From: Actinomycetes bacterium
GTDB lineage: Bacteria; Actinomycetota; Actinomycetes; Actinomycetales; Actinomycetaceae
DNA: 5,807 bases
Direction of reading: 5' to 3'
Assembly: GCA_023420745.1 (NCBI GenBank)
Contig: JAEZVQ010000111.1
Span: 1 to 5,807, forward strand
The notes below the pieces were generated by a model, which searched no databases, was not told where the DNA came from, and worked only from the letters and a program-made list of their open reading frames with translations. Each line of letters begins with the position of its first letter. Position 1 is the stretch's first letter. Shown here one piece after another: positions 5,623 to 5,807 of this stretch. The translations under genes and the position numbers were made by a program.

Positions 5623-5807
5623 TGATGACCTCCAGCGCCGGAATCGCTCGGAGTATCCTCCGAGTCGGAACTCATGTCGTCTACTGATCCCGGCAGTTGA
5701 GGTTGCGCTGGCTGGGGTTCCGATAGCTGCGGAGGCTGCTGGGGAGCGGGCTGCTCAGGTGCCGGCTGCTGTACTGTGGTCTCCTCCGCGGGGATTCCCA
5801 CGGGATT
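5619..5807 (-). CDS. ftsH: Probable FtsH C-terminal tail (partial)
   Basis: The last 62 codons of a gene run into the window's right edge and end with TGA at 5619-5621. The visible part is low-complexity: NPVGIPAEE, then a Gln/Pro-rich run of QP-A-P-E-QP type units, an acidic/Ser stretch ([15 protein letters not shown]) and a GGHQ end. No AAA or peptidase motif is visible, so the sequence itself does not identify the protein. The call rests on context: in actinobacteria the gene immediately upstream of folE in this folate cluster is ftsH (M. tuberculosis Rv3610c-Rv3609c), and actinobacterial FtsH proteins carry long, variable, proline-rich cytoplasmic tails. FtsH is a membrane-anchored ATP-dependent zinc protease that removes damaged or regulatory proteins. 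The 4-base GTGA overlap with folE indicates translational coupling. Confidence 0.7.
   Translation of the reverse strand, partial: NPVGIPAEETTVQQPAPEQPAPQQPPQLSEPQPAQPQLPGSVDDMSSDSEDTPSDSGAGGHQ
5629..5633 (-). promoter_or_regulatory. Ribosome binding site of folE
   Basis: The minus strand reads TGGAGGT with the GGAGG core 6 bases before the GTG at 5622. It lies within the last codons of the upstream gene and supports this GTG as the folE start. Confidence 0.75.

Overview
The window reads as ordinary chromosomal DNA of a moderately high-GC actinobacterium. GTG starts are common and start/stop codons overlap tightly. The gene order radA-disA, and separately ftsH-folE-folP-folB/folK-DUF3180, is the order known from actinobacteria such as Mycobacterium. 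A fused FolB-FolK and moderate GC would fit the Actinomycetaceae/Bifidobacteriaceae side of the phylum, but that placement is inference and weak.

Layout. The plus strand carries the last 67 codons of radA (DNA repair/recombination ATPase) and, 50 bases later, a complete disA (diadenylate cyclase, c-di-AMP synthesis). A near-perfect palindrome sits in the gap between them. disA then converges on a minus-strand cluster, with only 9 bases between the two stop codons. Read in its own direction (right to left), that cluster is: the C-terminal tail of a protein that is probably FtsH (cut by the window edge), folE (GTP cyclohydrolase I), folP (dihydropteroate synthase), a folB-folK fusion (dihydroneopterin aldolase plus HPPK), a four-helix DUF3180-type membrane protein, and a single-pass membrane protein with a Ser/Arg-rich cytoplasmic tail and a four-cysteine outer domain.

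How the genes work together. FolE makes dihydroneopterin triphosphate from GTP. After dephosphorylation by an enzyme not seen here, FolB yields 6-hydroxymethyl-dihydropterin, FolK pyrophosphorylates it, and FolP joins it to p-aminobenzoate to give dihydropteroate. Each of the five junctions in this cluster is a 4-base ATGA or GTGA overlap, so the six genes look like one translationally coupled operon. The two membrane proteins at its end have no known role in folate synthesis.

No mobile element, CRISPR array, tRNA or rRNA was seen. No convincing undescribed system is present. The least ordinary items are the FolB-FolK fusion with its repetitive linker, its long disordered C-terminal extension with a repeated TG-x-I motif, the unbroken chain of 4-base overlaps, and the radA-disA palindrome.
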